Shown: one piece after another, positions 7,548 through 18,561 of the stretch
Layout: every line of letters starts with the position of its first letter
Position numbering within the stretch: the stretch's first letter is position 1
Assembly (NCBI GenBank): GCA_050737995.1
Contig: JBOHYR010000127.1
Span: 1-64,000 of the forward strand
Length of the DNA: 64,000 nt
From: 66-474 sp050737995
GTDB lineage: Bacteria > Pseudomonadota > Gammaproteobacteria > Xanthomonadales > Rhodanobacteraceae
Direction: 5' to 3'
Notes under the pieces: model-generated
What the model was told of the DNA's origin: nothing
The model's database searches: none
The model's input: the letters and a program-made list of their open reading frames with translations, nothing else
Translations under genes and position numbers: made by a program

Positions 7548-8807
7548 GTGCCGGTACTCGCGCGATTGCTTCCGCTGGCGTTGGCGTTGTTGATTGCATG
7601 GCTGCCCTTCGCCGCCCTTGCCGGTGTGGTTGACGCCCCCGGCGCGGACCTGCGTGTGGACCTGTACACCTACGGACCCGGCGCGGTGTACTGGGAGCGC
7701 TTCGGCCACGACGCGCTGGTGATCACCGACACCGCAAGCGGCGAGTCGTACGCCTTCAACTACGGCACGTTCGACTTCAACCAGAAGGATTTTTATCTCA
7801 ACTTCGCGCGCGGCATCATGATTTACCGCGCTGCTGCCTGGCCGTCCGCTGACGACATCGAGGAATACTCGGGCGAGGGCCGCTCGATCACCGACCAGCG
7901 CCTGAATCTGACACCGGCACAACGGTCGGCCTTGCGCGATTTTCTGGTTTGGAACGTGCAACCGCAAAATTCTCGCTATCGGTATCGCTACTTCGCCGAC
8001 AACTGCACGACCCGTGTACGCGATGCCCTGAACAACGTGCTCGGTGGTGCGCTGCGCAAACAACTCGGCGGTCCGGCATCCGGCGACGAGACCTACCGCA
8101 GCGAAACCGACCGGCTGATGTCGGGACAGCCATGGCTGATGTACCTGTTGGATCTCGGTCTCGGCCCTTACGCCGACCAGCCTTTGACGCAATGGATCGG
8201 CGCGTTCCTGCCAGCACTGCTGATGCGCGATCTGCGCAATGCACACGGCGCCGATGGGCAACCTCTCGTTGCTTCGGAGATCGTGCTGTCGCCGCAACGC
8301 CTGCCGTCGCCACCCGCCGAACCGCCCGACCTCCGTTGGCCGCTGCTGATCGCGGGATTGGTCCTGGGCGTCGCCTTCGTGGCCGCCGCTGCCCTTCGCC
8401 ACCAATACGACGTCGACCGCTGGTGGTTCGCGGTCGTCGGCGCCCTCTACACATTGCTGGCAGGCATGGTCGGTGCTTCGCTGCTGATCCTGTGGTTCGC
8501 CACCGCGCATCGCGCGGCATGGGCCAACGAAAACCTGTGGTTGTTCAATCCCGTTGCCTGGCTGCTGATTCCCGGTCTGCTGCGCCTGCGCAAGCCCGGC
8601 GCGTGCACTTCGCAATTCACTTTGTGGGTCGCGGCGCTGCTTGCGTTGCTGGCCGTGTTCGCGCTGGTCTCGAAGCTGCTGCCGTGGTTCCCGCAATACA
8701 ACCTGCCATGGATCCTGTTTGGATTGCCTGCATGGCTGGGGCTGCTGATAGGTTTGTGGCTGATGCGGTTTGGTGCAATGCGCGCGCGAAGTCCGGTTCC
8801 CGCATAA
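7548..8807 (+). CDS. DUF4105 (Lnb N-terminal periplasmic domain) membrane protein
   Basis: A 419-residue protein with a signal peptide or TM (PVLARLLPLALALLIAWLP), a periplasmic DUF4105 domain (about residues 33-200) and about five C-terminal membrane segments. Conserved positions are WERFGHDALVI (H54), NYGTFDF and DNCTTRVRDAL (C153), a His/Cys pair reminiscent of papain/NlpC-like folds. The domain is now named for Lnb, the lipoprotein N-acyltransferase described in Bacteroides; activity in this protein is only inferred. It follows corC, where lnt often lies, and lgt is 1 kb away. The GTG at 7548 gives a clean signal sequence; an upstream TTG is less likely. Confidence 0.85.
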   Translation: MPVLARLLPLALALLIAWLPFAALAGVVDAPGADLRVDLYTYGPGAVYWERFGHDALVITDTASGESYAFNYGTFDFNQKDFYLNFARGIMIYRAAAWPSADDIEEYSGEGRSITDQRLNLTPAQRSALRDFLVWNVQPQNSRYRYRYFADNCTTRVRDALNNVLGGALRKQLGGPASGDETYRSETDRLMSGQPWLMYLLDLGLGPYADQPLTQWIGAFLPALLMRDLRNAHGADGQPLVASEIVLSPQRLPSPPAEPPDLRWPLLIAGLVLGVAFVAAAALRHQYDVDRWWFAVVGALYTLLAGMVGASLLILWFATAHRAAWANENLWLFNPVAWLLIPGLLRLRKPGACTSQFTLWVAALLALLAVFALVSKLLPWFPQYNLPWILFGLPAWLGLLIGLWLMRFGAMRARSPVPA

Positions 8808-8814
8808 TCGGGAC

Positions 8815-9807
8815 ATGGACAACGCTCCCAACGTTCAATCCGTCGCCAATTGCGCCGCCTACGGCGCCAATGGCCGCAAGATCCGCGATATCACGCTGGA
8901 TGAGATCAGCGATTTTCTCGCGCAACCGGACGGGTTCGTGTGGGTCGGTCTGGTCGAACCGGATGAGCCTTTGCTGGAAAAGTTGCGGGGCGAATTCGGG
9001 CTGCACGAACTCGCGGTCGAGGACGCGCATACTGCCCACCAGCGCCCCAAGATCGAGGCCTACGGAGATTCGCTGTTCATCGTCGCGCAGACCGCGCAAA
9101 TCACCAACGGTACCATTGCCTTTGGCGAAACCCATATTTTCATTGGCAAGCGCTATCTGCTGACCGTCCGCCATGGCGCTTCGCTTTCCTACGTACCAGC
9201 GCGCCGGGGATGCGAACAGACGCCCGAGTATCTCGCGCTGGGCCCAAGCTACGCGCTGTACTCGATCCTCGACTTCATCGTCGACAACTACCTGCCGATC
9301 GTGCAGGACTTCAAGCAGGAATTGCAGGAACTGGAACACGACGTGTTCGGCGAGGTCGCCAACCGCGAAGTTACTCATCGGCTGTACGACATGCAACGCG
9401 AACTGCTGACCCTGAAGCTCGCCGCGACGCCGCTGCAAGACATCCTGGGCCAGCTGGTGCGGCTGCACCCCGAAGTCATCCGCGACGAAGTGCGACCCTA
9501 CTTTCGCGACGTGCAGGACCATGTCACCCGGGTCAGCGACGCGATCAATTCGATGCGCGAGATGCTCGGCGCAGCGATGAACGTGAACCTGTCGCTGATC
9601 ACCGTGCGCCAGAACGAGGTCGTGAAGCGCCTCGCCGGCTGGGCCGCGCTGCTCGCCGCACCGACGCTGCTGGCGAGCTGGTACGGCATGAACTTTCACA
9701 ACATGCCCGAACTCGCCAACCGCTACGCCTACCCTGCCATCATCGCTTTCACGATCGCCGTGTGTGTCACGCTGTTTATCGTGCTCAAGCGCGCGAAGTG
9801 GTTGTAG
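8815..9807 (+). CDS. corA: CorA-family magnesium/cobalt transporter
   Basis: A 330-residue CorA-type divalent cation channel. The long cytoplasmic N-terminal domain is followed by two C-terminal TM helices with the signature WYGMNFHNMPE in the loop after the first, then a basic end (LKRAKWL). The signature is the YGMNF variant with MPE in the periplasmic loop. The ATG follows the previous stop by 7 nt. The 3' end overlaps the convergent lgt gene by 23 bp. Transport of Mg2+ is the usual role; Zn or Co cannot be excluded from sequence. Confidence 0.95.
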   Translation: MDNAPNVQSVANCAAYGANGRKIRDITLDEISDFLAQPDGFVWVGLVEPDEPLLEKLRGEFGLHELAVEDAHTAHQRPKIEAYGDSLFIVAQTAQITNGTIAFGETHIFIGKRYLLTVRHGASLSYVPARRGCEQTPEYLALGPSYALYSILDFIVDNYLPIVQDFKQELQELEHDVFGEVANREVTHRLYDMQRELLTLKLAATPLQDILGQLVRLHPEVIRDEVRPYFRDVQDHVTRVSDAINSMREMLGAAMNVNLSLITVRQNEVVKRLAGWAALLAAPTLLASWYGMNFHNMPELANRYAYPAIIAFTIAVCVTLFIVLKRAKWL

Positions 9808-10702
9808 CCGCAACGGGTCGTGGCTCGACCACCGGCGCGCGTCTCGACATCCACAGAAGGATCAAGCCGACCACGATCAGCGGGACCGATTGCACCTGAC
9901 CCATGGTCAGCCAGCCGGTGTGCAGCAGATAGCCGAGTTGGACGTCGGGCTCGCGGACGAATTCGATCGCGAACCGGAAGCAGCCATACAGCAGTGCGAA
10001 CAGGCCGGACACCGCGTAACGATGACGCGGCTTGATCGAGAACACCCACAACACGGTGAACAACACCACGCCTTCCAGGAAAAATTCGTAGAGCTCGGAC
10101 GGCTGGCGCGCGTACGCGTCCAGCACTCCGGACGGATACAGCGCGTGCAATTGCGCCACAGTCATGCCGGCGAATCTAGGGTTTTCCTGGAGCGCGTGCG
10201 GGAAAATCATGCCCCATGGCTTGTCAGTGATCTTGCCCCACAGCTCGCCGTTGATGAAATTGCCAAGTCGGCCGAGGCCCAGCCCGATCGGCACCAGCGG
10301 CGCCACGAAATCCACCACGTCGAAATAATGCACCACCGTTGCGCGGCGTCGCCACCACCACCACAGACTCGCCACCAGCACGCCCAGCAACCCGCCATGG
10401 AACGACATGCCGCCATCCCAAACCTGGAACAGTTGCAGAGGATCGGTCCATATCCAACGGATCGGTTGATAGGTCAACATGTACCAGATACGACCGCCGA
10501 CGATGACCCCGAGCATGCAATAGAACGCGAGGTCGAGAAACGAATCGCGATCGACCGCCAGCCGTCCGCGCCTGCGCCGGTATTCGCCGAGCGCCAGGCC
10601 GGCAATGAAACCGCAGAGGTACATCAACCCGTACCAACGCACCCCGAAAGAAAAGATGTGGAAAGCGACGGGATCGATATCGACGAAGAAGGGGTGCGCC
10701 AT
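9785..10702 (-). CDS. lgt: Prolipoprotein diacylglyceryl transferase Lgt
   Basis: A 305-residue inner-membrane enzyme that transfers diacylglycerol from phosphatidylglycerol to the lipobox Cys, the first step of lipoprotein maturation. The motifs FGVRWYGLMY, MSFHGGLLG and the Lgt signature GRLGNFINGELWG are present, with about seven hydrophobic segments. The ATG giving MAHPFFVDIDP matches the family start. Its C-terminus overlaps corA on the other strand. thyA, a frequent neighbour, is not downstream here. Confidence 0.97.
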   Translation of the reverse strand: MAHPFFVDIDPVAFHIFSFGVRWYGLMYLCGFIAGLALGEYRRRRGRLAVDRDSFLDLAFYCMLGVIVGGRIWYMLTYQPIRWIWTDPLQLFQVWDGGMSFHGGLLGVLVASLWWWWRRRATVVHYFDVVDFVAPLVPIGLGLGRLGNFINGELWGKITDKPWGMIFPHALQENPRFAGMTVAQLHALYPSGVLDAYARQPSELYEFFLEGVVLFTVLWVFSIKPRHRYAVSGLFALLYGCFRFAIEFVREPDVQLGYLLHTGWLTMGQVQSVPLIVVGLILLWMSRRAPVVEPRPVAATTTSRA

Positions 10703-10895
10703 GAGCCCGCGACGGTGACGGAAGACCCACTAGCTTAGCGCATCGGCCATGCGAGACGATCCTCGACAGCCGATCGCCACGCACAAGCCGACCGCGAACT
10801 CGACATCAAGTTTTCGTCCCACCGAAAAGGATGCCGCGATAAAATGCGGGCCGGATCGTGCGATCTGCTGCGCCGGACCGCGACTTTGCGCCGGT

Positions 10896-11420
10896 TTACG
10901 GCTTGGACATCATGTCTGGCTTCATGGTTTTGAAATCGATCGGCACAGAGACGTGTTCCTGCACGATCAGCCATTTGCCGCGTTCCTTCCGATACACATC
11001 GGACACCCGCACCACCATCTCATCGCGCTTTCCATGCTTGTCCGTGAAATAGCCGCTCTGGATGCTGTGACCGTAGGCAACCGGCCCGATCGCGGTGATC
11101 GCGAGATCGGATATCTCGAAGTGGGCGGGACCCGGGTTTTCGGCAAAAGCATACTCCCAATCCTTCTTGTAGCTCTCCCAGCCCACGTGCTGCCGCGGCG
11201 TCCCGACATCGAACACGAACAACTGATTGCCGGGGGCGTACACCGCCATGATCTTGTTCACATCCTTGGCGTTGAACGCGGCCATGAATTGCTGCTCGAG
11301 GTTCCTGATCGCGGCCACATCGCCGGTCTCGGATGGCGCTGCCGCAGTGACATTGACAGCGAGCCCCGTGGCCAATACAGCGGCACAGACACACCAGCTT
11401 TTCCGGCTTGGCAATTGCAT
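10896..11420 (-). CDS. Exported NTF2-like (SnoaL/DUF4440-type) protein
   Basis: A 174-residue protein with a signal peptide (SWCVCAAVLATGLAVNVTAAA) followed by an NTF2-fold domain: IRNLEQQFMAAFNAKDVNKIMAVYAPGNQLFVFD, then a sheet region ending in WLIVQEHVSVP. Such exported members have no agreed function and may bind small ligands. A strong Shine-Dalgarno (AGGAGGTG) sits 5 nt before the ATG. It lies upstream of lgt on the same strand with a 193-bp gap, so co-transcription is uncertain. Confidence 0.8.
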   Translation of the reverse strand: MQLPSRKSWCVCAAVLATGLAVNVTAAAPSETGDVAAIRNLEQQFMAAFNAKDVNKIMAVYAPGNQLFVFDVGTPRQHVGWESYKKDWEYAFAENPGPAHFEISDLAITAIGPVAYGHSIQSGYFTDKHGKRDEMVVRVSDVYRKERGKWLIVQEHVSVPIDFKTMKPDMMSKP

Positions 11421-11629
11421 CTGACACCTCCTGGTTGCGCGTCATCGAGTGATGCCGCTGGCGTAGCATACTCCGCACATTGCCGGCCGGCGGTACCGCA
11501 ATCCGGGATCAGGCGTGAACCGTCGCATGGCGCCCCGCACAGACGCAAATTCATCTCGCAAGCCCTGAAACGCAACGCCCGCGAGAATGCGGCTCAAGCT
11601 GGCAGAACGTGGCAGATGAAGCCTTTCAG

Positions 11630-12799
11630 CTAGTCGGTTTCCGGAATCGCCGGATGCACGGGGTGATCGGGCGCCTGTTGCAACTGATGCAACACCTGCA
11701 CGTTACGGTCGAGGTGGCGCGCCCCCTTCTGCACGGCGTCGAGCAATGCTGCGCGCGGCATGTGGTACGAGCACGAGCAGGTCACGAGAATGCCATCCTT
11801 GCTCAGCACCTGCATCGCCAACTCGTTGATCCGGCGATAGGCCAGCGCACCTTCCTTCAGGTCCTTCCTGCGCTTGACGAAGGCTGGTGGATCCATGATC
11901 ACCACGTCGAAATGTTCGCGTGTTTCGCGCAACGCTTTCAGGTACTCGAACGCATCCGCGCGCTCGGCGCGGACACGATCCTGCATACCATTGCGGCGCG
12001 CGTTGTCCCCGATCAGCTTCACCGCCGACGCCGACGCATCCACGCAGACCACTTCGCTTGCACCCATCGCCGCCGCGCGCATGCCCCATGCTCCGAGGTA
12101 GGCGAACATGTCCAGGACTTTTGCACCTTTCACGAACGGCGCCAGCACATCGCGGTTGGCGCGCTGGTCGTAGAACCAGCCGGTTTTCTGGCCACCGATG
12201 GCGTCGACCGCGAACTCGAGCCCGCCTTCACGCACCCGCAGGGCGCCGGGCGGCTCGCCGAAGCCGATGTCGGCATACGGCATCAAGCCCTCCAGCTCGC
12301 GGATCCCGGCGTCGTTCTTCCAGACGAGCGTGCGTGGCTTCAATACCTTTTGCACGGCGCTCTCGACCTCGGGCTTCAAGCGCTCGACGCCCGCGGTCGT
12401 CGCCTGCGCCACGATCACGTCGTCGAAGCGATCCAGCGTCAAACCGGGCACGCCGTCCGACTCGCCATACAGCAATCGGTAGAACGGCTCTGCGGACAGG
12501 CGCTCGCGCAAGGCAAGTGCCACCTTCAAACGATGCGTCAGCAGCGAGGCATCCAGTGGATGCTCGACACCACGCACTACCAGCCGCGCGCAGATCAGCG
12601 AACGGGGATTGACGTAGCCGACGCCGATCGGTTTGTCGCGCGCATCGACGATCACGCATGTCGCGCCCGCCTCGAACGAGGTCAACGGCGAGCGCGCGAC
12701 GTCCACTTCGTTGGCAAACACCCACAGGTGCCCTGCCCGCAGGCGGGCGTCTTCACCGCGTTTCAGGTAGAGCGCCGGATATTCGACAGGTTCGGTCAC
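11630..12799 (-). CDS. rlmI: RlmI-family 23S rRNA (cytosine-5) methyltransferase, C-terminus cut by an amber codon
   Basis: A class I SAM methyltransferase with an N-terminal PUA domain (LYLKRGEDARLRAGHLWVF) and a Rossmann domain (VLDMFAYLGAWGMRAAAMGA, VVIMDPPAFVKR, CSCSYHM). The RlmI group makes m5C1962 in 23S rRNA. The start is a GTG at 12799, giving 389 residues. The frame ends at IPETD followed by TAG; the next in-frame codons read LKGFICHVLPA and then TGA at 11594. The family normally ends in a PE..YLKGF-type tail, so the TAG stands where Tyr is expected and removes the last 12 residues. I keep it as a CDS because the catalytic core is whole. Confidence 0.9.
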   Translation of the reverse strand: MTEPVEYPALYLKRGEDARLRAGHLWVFANEVDVARSPLTSFEAGATCVIVDARDKPIGVGYVNPRSLICARLVVRGVEHPLDASLLTHRLKVALALRERLSAEPFYRLLYGESDGVPGLTLDRFDDVIVAQATTAGVERLKPEVESAVQKVLKPRTLVWKNDAGIRELEGLMPYADIGFGEPPGALRVREGGLEFAVDAIGGQKTGWFYDQRANRDVLAPFVKGAKVLDMFAYLGAWGMRAAAMGASEVVCVDASASAVKLIGDNARRNGMQDRVRAERADAFEYLKALRETREHFDVVIMDPPAFVKRRKDLKEGALAYRRINELAMQVLSKDGILVTCSCSYHMPRAALLDAVQKGARHLDRNVQVLHQLQQAPDHPVHPAIPETD

Positions 12800-12930
12800 G
12801 GTGCAATCCGGGGAGCCAACGCGCCACGTTATCGGAAACCGCGCTGCCGCCACAAGCGACGGTTTCGCGCGGCTCGACGAACGCTGGCATACTCGCAAGC
12901 CTTGGGATTCATGACGAAGGGGACGCACCG

Positions 12931-14964
12931 ATGCGCTTTTCACTCCTTGCCGGGAGGCTGTGCCTGGCCAGCCTGACCTTCTGCGCCGCAGCCAGCGCCG
13001 CTGAACTGCCGATTTCAGATTTCGTCAGGCATCCGACGTTGACCAATCCGGTAATTTCGCCGGATGGCAAATACCTGGCCGTCGCTGTCAGCCAAAATAG
13101 CGACAGCACCGACGCCAGCTACCAGCTCGCCGTGCTGCAATTGCCGGATCTCAAACCGGTGAGCCGACTCGACATGGCACCGCGTTACTTGCCGGCGGAC
13201 ATCCACTGGGTCAGCAATACACGGCTGATCATGGCGCTGGGACGCGAGACCGGCACACTGGAATCGCCGTCCGGCACCGGCGACATCATCGCGGTGGATC
13301 TCGATGGTTCGCACAAAAAGACGTTGTACAGCTTGCGTCATCGCGGCGGTCTTTTTTCCAACGTCAATTCGTTGGACATCCCGCAAGGTTATCCATCGAT
13401 TGCCGCAATTCCCCACAAACGCAACGGTCATTTCTTCCTGAATCTCCAGCGTATGCCGGAAGGCGCCAATGGCGACATCTGGCAATACGGCAGAACCGAG
13501 CTTTACAACGTCGATGCCGACAGTGGTCACGCGGTGAAGGTCGGAGAAATCGATCACGGTGGCATGGACCTCTTGCCCTACCGGGGCGTCGCACGTATCG
13601 CTTCCGGGTCGGACACCCGGATGAATACGGTGGCCTTCTACAGCACCGACGGCAAGACCTGGACAAAGATGCCCGACACCACGGTCGGCAAGGTATTCGA
13701 ACCCATCCGCATCAGCCGCGACGGCAAACAGTTGTACGCATTCTCCAGCATGGATGGTGGACCGAACCAGCTTGTCTCATGCAACCTGGATGGGAGCAAT
13801 CGCGAGGTGCTTGCTTCGGACCCGTTTTCCTCCGTGACGGACGTGATGTGGAATCCAGAAACAGACACGCCAATCGCGGCTGTATTCGCTGGAGGCGGCA
13901 GGCCGAAGGTACAGTACCTCGGCAACAGCGTTTATACCCAGGTCATACAGGCGCTCGCGAACGGCCAGCCGGACGCGTTCGTCTCGCTGGCCGGTGCCAG
14001 CACGGACGGCTCGACCCTTTTGATCGGCGTCGGCAGTGATCGCAACCCCGGCGACTACGCGCTGTTCGATCGCGCAGCCATGCATGCGCGTCCGCTTTAC
14101 CAGGTGCTTCCGTGGATCAAGCCTGGCCAGATGCCACACCGAATGCCGATACGCTTCAAGAACCGCAGTGGCATCGAATTGGCGGGTTTCCTCACATTGC
14201 CGCTTGACAGCAACGACAAGAACCTGCCGCTGGTGCTGATCCCGCATGGCGGCCCGATCGGCCCGAACGACAGCTGGCACTTCGATCCCTGGGCGGCACT
14301 GCTGGCCAATCGCGGATATGCCACCCTGCAGATCAATTACCGCGGTTCGGGCGGACGCGGGTACAACTTCCAGCGCTCGGGTTACAAGCAATTCGGCACA
14401 GGCATCCAGGACGACCTGATCGATGGGGTGAAATGGGCGATCGAGCGTGGTTACGTCGATCCGAACCGCATCTGCGTGTTCGGCGGCAGCTTCGGTGGCT
14501 ATTCGTCGCTGATGCAGCCGATCCTGGCGCCCAAGCTTTACAAGTGCGCGATCGACTACGCAGGCGTCTACGATTGGCGGATCGGCATGGACAAGAGCGA
14601 CACCCGCCGATTCGCAGGTGGACGCTTGTACTTCAAGGAGGCCATTGGTACCCGCGAGGATGCCTATGACATCTCGCCCGTCAGCATGATCGACAAGTTC
14701 AACGTGCCGGTGCTGATCGCGCACGGCAAGGACGATCCGCGCGTCCCATACCAGAATGCCACCGACCTGCGTTCTGCACTGAACAAGGCGGACAAGGCCT
14801 ACGAATGGCTGGCCGAGCCCAAAGAGCTGCACGGATTTTATGCCGAAGCGAACAACGAAAAACTCTTCACCATGATCGCCGCATTCCTCGCCAGGTACAT
14901 CGGGCCCGGCAACACGGCGTCCTCGGCAACTTCCACATCCACGGCGACCACTTCACCGAGATAA
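12931..14964 (+). CDS. Exported S9-family (prolyl oligopeptidase type) peptidase
   Basis: A 677-residue secreted serine peptidase of the acylaminoacyl-peptidase/S9 type. A signal peptide (SLLAGRLCLASLTFCAAASA) leads into a beta-propeller (to about residue 400) and an alpha/beta hydrolase domain. The nucleophile elbow is GGSFGGY, the acid is in HGKDDPRVPY and the His in ELHGFYAEAN. The ATG after GAAGGGGACGCACCG has a good ribosome-binding site. It is divergent from the rlmI-type gene over 131 bp. Likely role: degrading oligopeptides in the periplasm. Confidence 0.92.
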   Translation: MRFSLLAGRLCLASLTFCAAASAAELPISDFVRHPTLTNPVISPDGKYLAVAVSQNSDSTDASYQLAVLQLPDLKPVSRLDMAPRYLPADIHWVSNTRLIMALGRETGTLESPSGTGDIIAVDLDGSHKKTLYSLRHRGGLFSNVNSLDIPQGYPSIAAIPHKRNGHFFLNLQRMPEGANGDIWQYGRTELYNVDADSGHAVKVGEIDHGGMDLLPYRGVARIASGSDTRMNTVAFYSTDGKTWTKMPDTTVGKVFEPIRISRDGKQLYAFSSMDGGPNQLVSCNLDGSNREVLASDPFSSVTDVMWNPETDTPIAAVFAGGGRPKVQYLGNSVYTQVIQALANGQPDAFVSLAGASTDGSTLLIGVGSDRNPGDYALFDRAAMHARPLYQVLPWIKPGQMPHRMPIRFKNRSGIELAGFLTLPLDSNDKNLPLVLIPHGGPIGPNDSWHFDPWAALLANRGYATLQINYRGSGGRGYNFQRSGYKQFGTGIQDDLIDGVKWAIERGYVDPNRICVFGGSFGGYSSLMQPILAPKLYKCAIDYAGVYDWRIGMDKSDTRRFAGGRLYFKEAIGTREDAYDISPVSMIDKFNVPVLIAHGKDDPRVPYQNATDLRSALNKADKAYEWLAEPKELHGFYAEANNEKLFTMIAAFLARYIGPGNTASSATSTSTATTSPR

Positions 14965-14989
14965 CGATCGTCATCGCGGCATGTTCCGG

Positions 14990-15018
14990 AAGCCTGGCGC
15001 GAGCCGGGCTTCTTTTTG
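14990..15018 (+). terminator. Rho-independent terminator after the S9 peptidase gene
   Basis: The stem AAGCCTGGC / GCCGGGCTT (9 bp, one mismatch) with loop GCGA is followed by CTTTTTG. It lies 26 nt past the peptidase stop and 40 nt before the next ATG. Confidence 0.8.
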
Positions 15019-15057
15019 CCCGGGTGGCGGTAGGATGGACATTCCACGGGAACCACG

Positions 15058-17139
<2,082 letters not shown>

Positions 17140-17145
17140 CCACGA

Positions 17146-17637
17146 TCACAGCACGACCGGCGCATTCGACAGCTCACCGCGCCGGCCCGGGCCCGGCGGC
17201 AGGTACAGCTCCAACAGCGCGTGTGTGGCCTCGATCCCGGCCAGCGCGCCTTCCTGCCAGTGCTCGCTGCGGAATTGCTCGCCCATCTGCGCGATGATCT
17301 TCTCCCACGAGCCTTCAGGCACGCGTGCCACCACACCGCGATCGGGAATGATCTCGATGGTGTAGTCGCCGAGCAGCACGTAGACCAGCACGCCCGTGCG
17401 GCGCTCCGTGTCCCAGACCTTCAGGTCGCCGAACACGCCTTCCGCCCTCGCCCGCACCCGGCGCCCCCCCATCAGGAAACGCGCGGGCAGCCTCGCCTCG
17501 ACGGCAAAGCAGATTTCGCCATCGTGCTTGACTTCGCCCGCAGCGATCGCATCCTGGATGCGCTGCATTGTCTCCGGCGGAAACGCCCGGCTGGCGGGCG
17601 CATGGAACCAGTGTCTGAGCCAACGTGTCGCGTCCAT
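17146..17637 (-). CDS. TPM-domain protein, cytoplasmic type
   Basis: A 163-residue protein that is mostly one TPM domain: FPPETMQRIQDAIAAGEVKHDGEICFAVEARLP, then GVLVYVLLGDYTIEIIPDRGV. It has no signal peptide or membrane segment, unlike the gene before it. It starts within the stop of the upstream TPM gene (TGATG, 1-nt overlap), so the two are translationally coupled and follow lemA. The function is unknown; TPM domains are linked to membrane-protein quality control or phosphatase activity in other organisms. Confidence 0.85.
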   Translation of the reverse strand: MDATRWLRHWFHAPASRAFPPETMQRIQDAIAAGEVKHDGEICFAVEARLPARFLMGGRRVRARAEGVFGDLKVWDTERRTGVLVYVLLGDYTIEIIPDRGVVARVPEGSWEKIIAQMGEQFRSEHWQEGALAGIEATHALLELYLPPGPGRRGELSNAPVVL

Positions 17638-18554
17638 CACCAACTCCCCGAAGCACCGCCACCGCCGGTCGAACCGCCACCGCCGGAAAATCCTCCGCCA
17701 CCGCTGAAACCGCCGCCACCAAAGCCGCCGCCGCCCATTCCGCCACCGAAGCCTCCCCAGCCACCAAAGCCTCCGCGCCGTGCGAACGTTCCACCCGCAC
17801 CGCCCGCGAACCCGGCCAGCAATCCGATAACGCCGAGCCCGAGACCGAGCGGCCACAGTCCACTGAACAACCATCCCAATCCACCGGTCGCGACACCGAC
17901 CAGGCCAGCGCGCGGTACCCGCGGCACGCGCGAGAACATCCCGCGCGTCCACACCAACACGATCCACGCCACGATCAGCCCGGTAAACCAGTCGTTGCCG
18001 TGCGCGACGCCACCCGATTTTCGTTGCGGCCCCTGAAGGGGCGGCGGCAGCGGTTCGCCATCGATCAATTTGGTCAGTGCTCCGACTGCATCGTTCAAGC
18101 CACCGTAGAAATCGTTCACCCTGAATTTCGGCGACATGTACTCGCGAATGATGCGCGAAGCCGCCGCGTCGGGAATTGCGCCCTCCAACCCATAGCCGGT
18201 CTCGATCATCGCGCGATGGTCGTTTTTCGCGACCACCACGAGCACACCGTCATCGACACCCTTGCGCCCGATCTTCCACTGGTCGAACACGCGTGTCGCG
18301 TAGTCGGCAATGTCGTCCGGCCGCGTGGTCGGCAACATCAGCACCACGATCTGCGAACCCTTGCGCGTCTCCAACGCGGCGAGCTGCGCGTCGAGCGATT
18401 GTGCCTGTTGCGCGCTCAACGTGCCGGTCAGATCGGTAACACGCGCTTTCAGCACGGGCACGGCAACATCGGCCTGTGCGACGACGGCAAACGCGAGCAG
18501 ACATGTGGCGAGCCACGCCGCGAACAGTGCAGGATGACGATGCGTGGATTTCAC
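17637..18554 (-). CDS. YgcG-like TPM-domain membrane protein with Gly-rich tail
   Basis: A 305-residue protein with a signal peptide (ALFAAWLATCLLAFAVVAQA), an exported TPM domain (VTDLTGTLSAQQAQSLDAQL to VGALTKLIDG), two membrane segments near residues 195-260, and a tail of Gly, Ser, Phe and Trp (GGMGGGGFGGGGFSGGGG). This layout is typical of the YgcG family found beside lemA. The start is a GTG giving MKSTHRHPAL, 8 nt after the lemA stop. The Gly-rich tail produces GC-rich triplet repeats in the DNA that are coding, not a separate repeat. Confidence 0.9.
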   Translation of the reverse strand: MKSTHRHPALFAAWLATCLLAFAVVAQADVAVPVLKARVTDLTGTLSAQQAQSLDAQLAALETRKGSQIVVLMLPTTRPDDIADYATRVFDQWKIGRKGVDDGVLVVVAKNDHRAMIETGYGLEGAIPDAAASRIIREYMSPKFRVNDFYGGLNDAVGALTKLIDGEPLPPPLQGPQRKSGGVAHGNDWFTGLIVAWIVLVWTRGMFSRVPRVPRAGLVGVATGGLGWLFSGLWPLGLGLGVIGLLAGFAGGAGGTFARRGGFGGWGGFGGGMGGGGFGGGGFSGGGGFSGGGGSTGGGGASGSW

Positions 18555-18561
18555 GGGCCGC

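Noticed and set aside
7524..8831. A 435-codon minus-strand frame opposite the DUF4105 gene
   Set aside because: Its composition is biased to Gln, Arg and His with no hydrophobic pattern, and the plus strand encodes a clear membrane protein.
17640..17810. GC-rich triplet repeats resembling a minisatellite or CRISPR-like pattern
   Set aside because: They encode the Gly/Ser/Phe-rich tail of the YgcG-like protein; there are no regular repeats with spacers.
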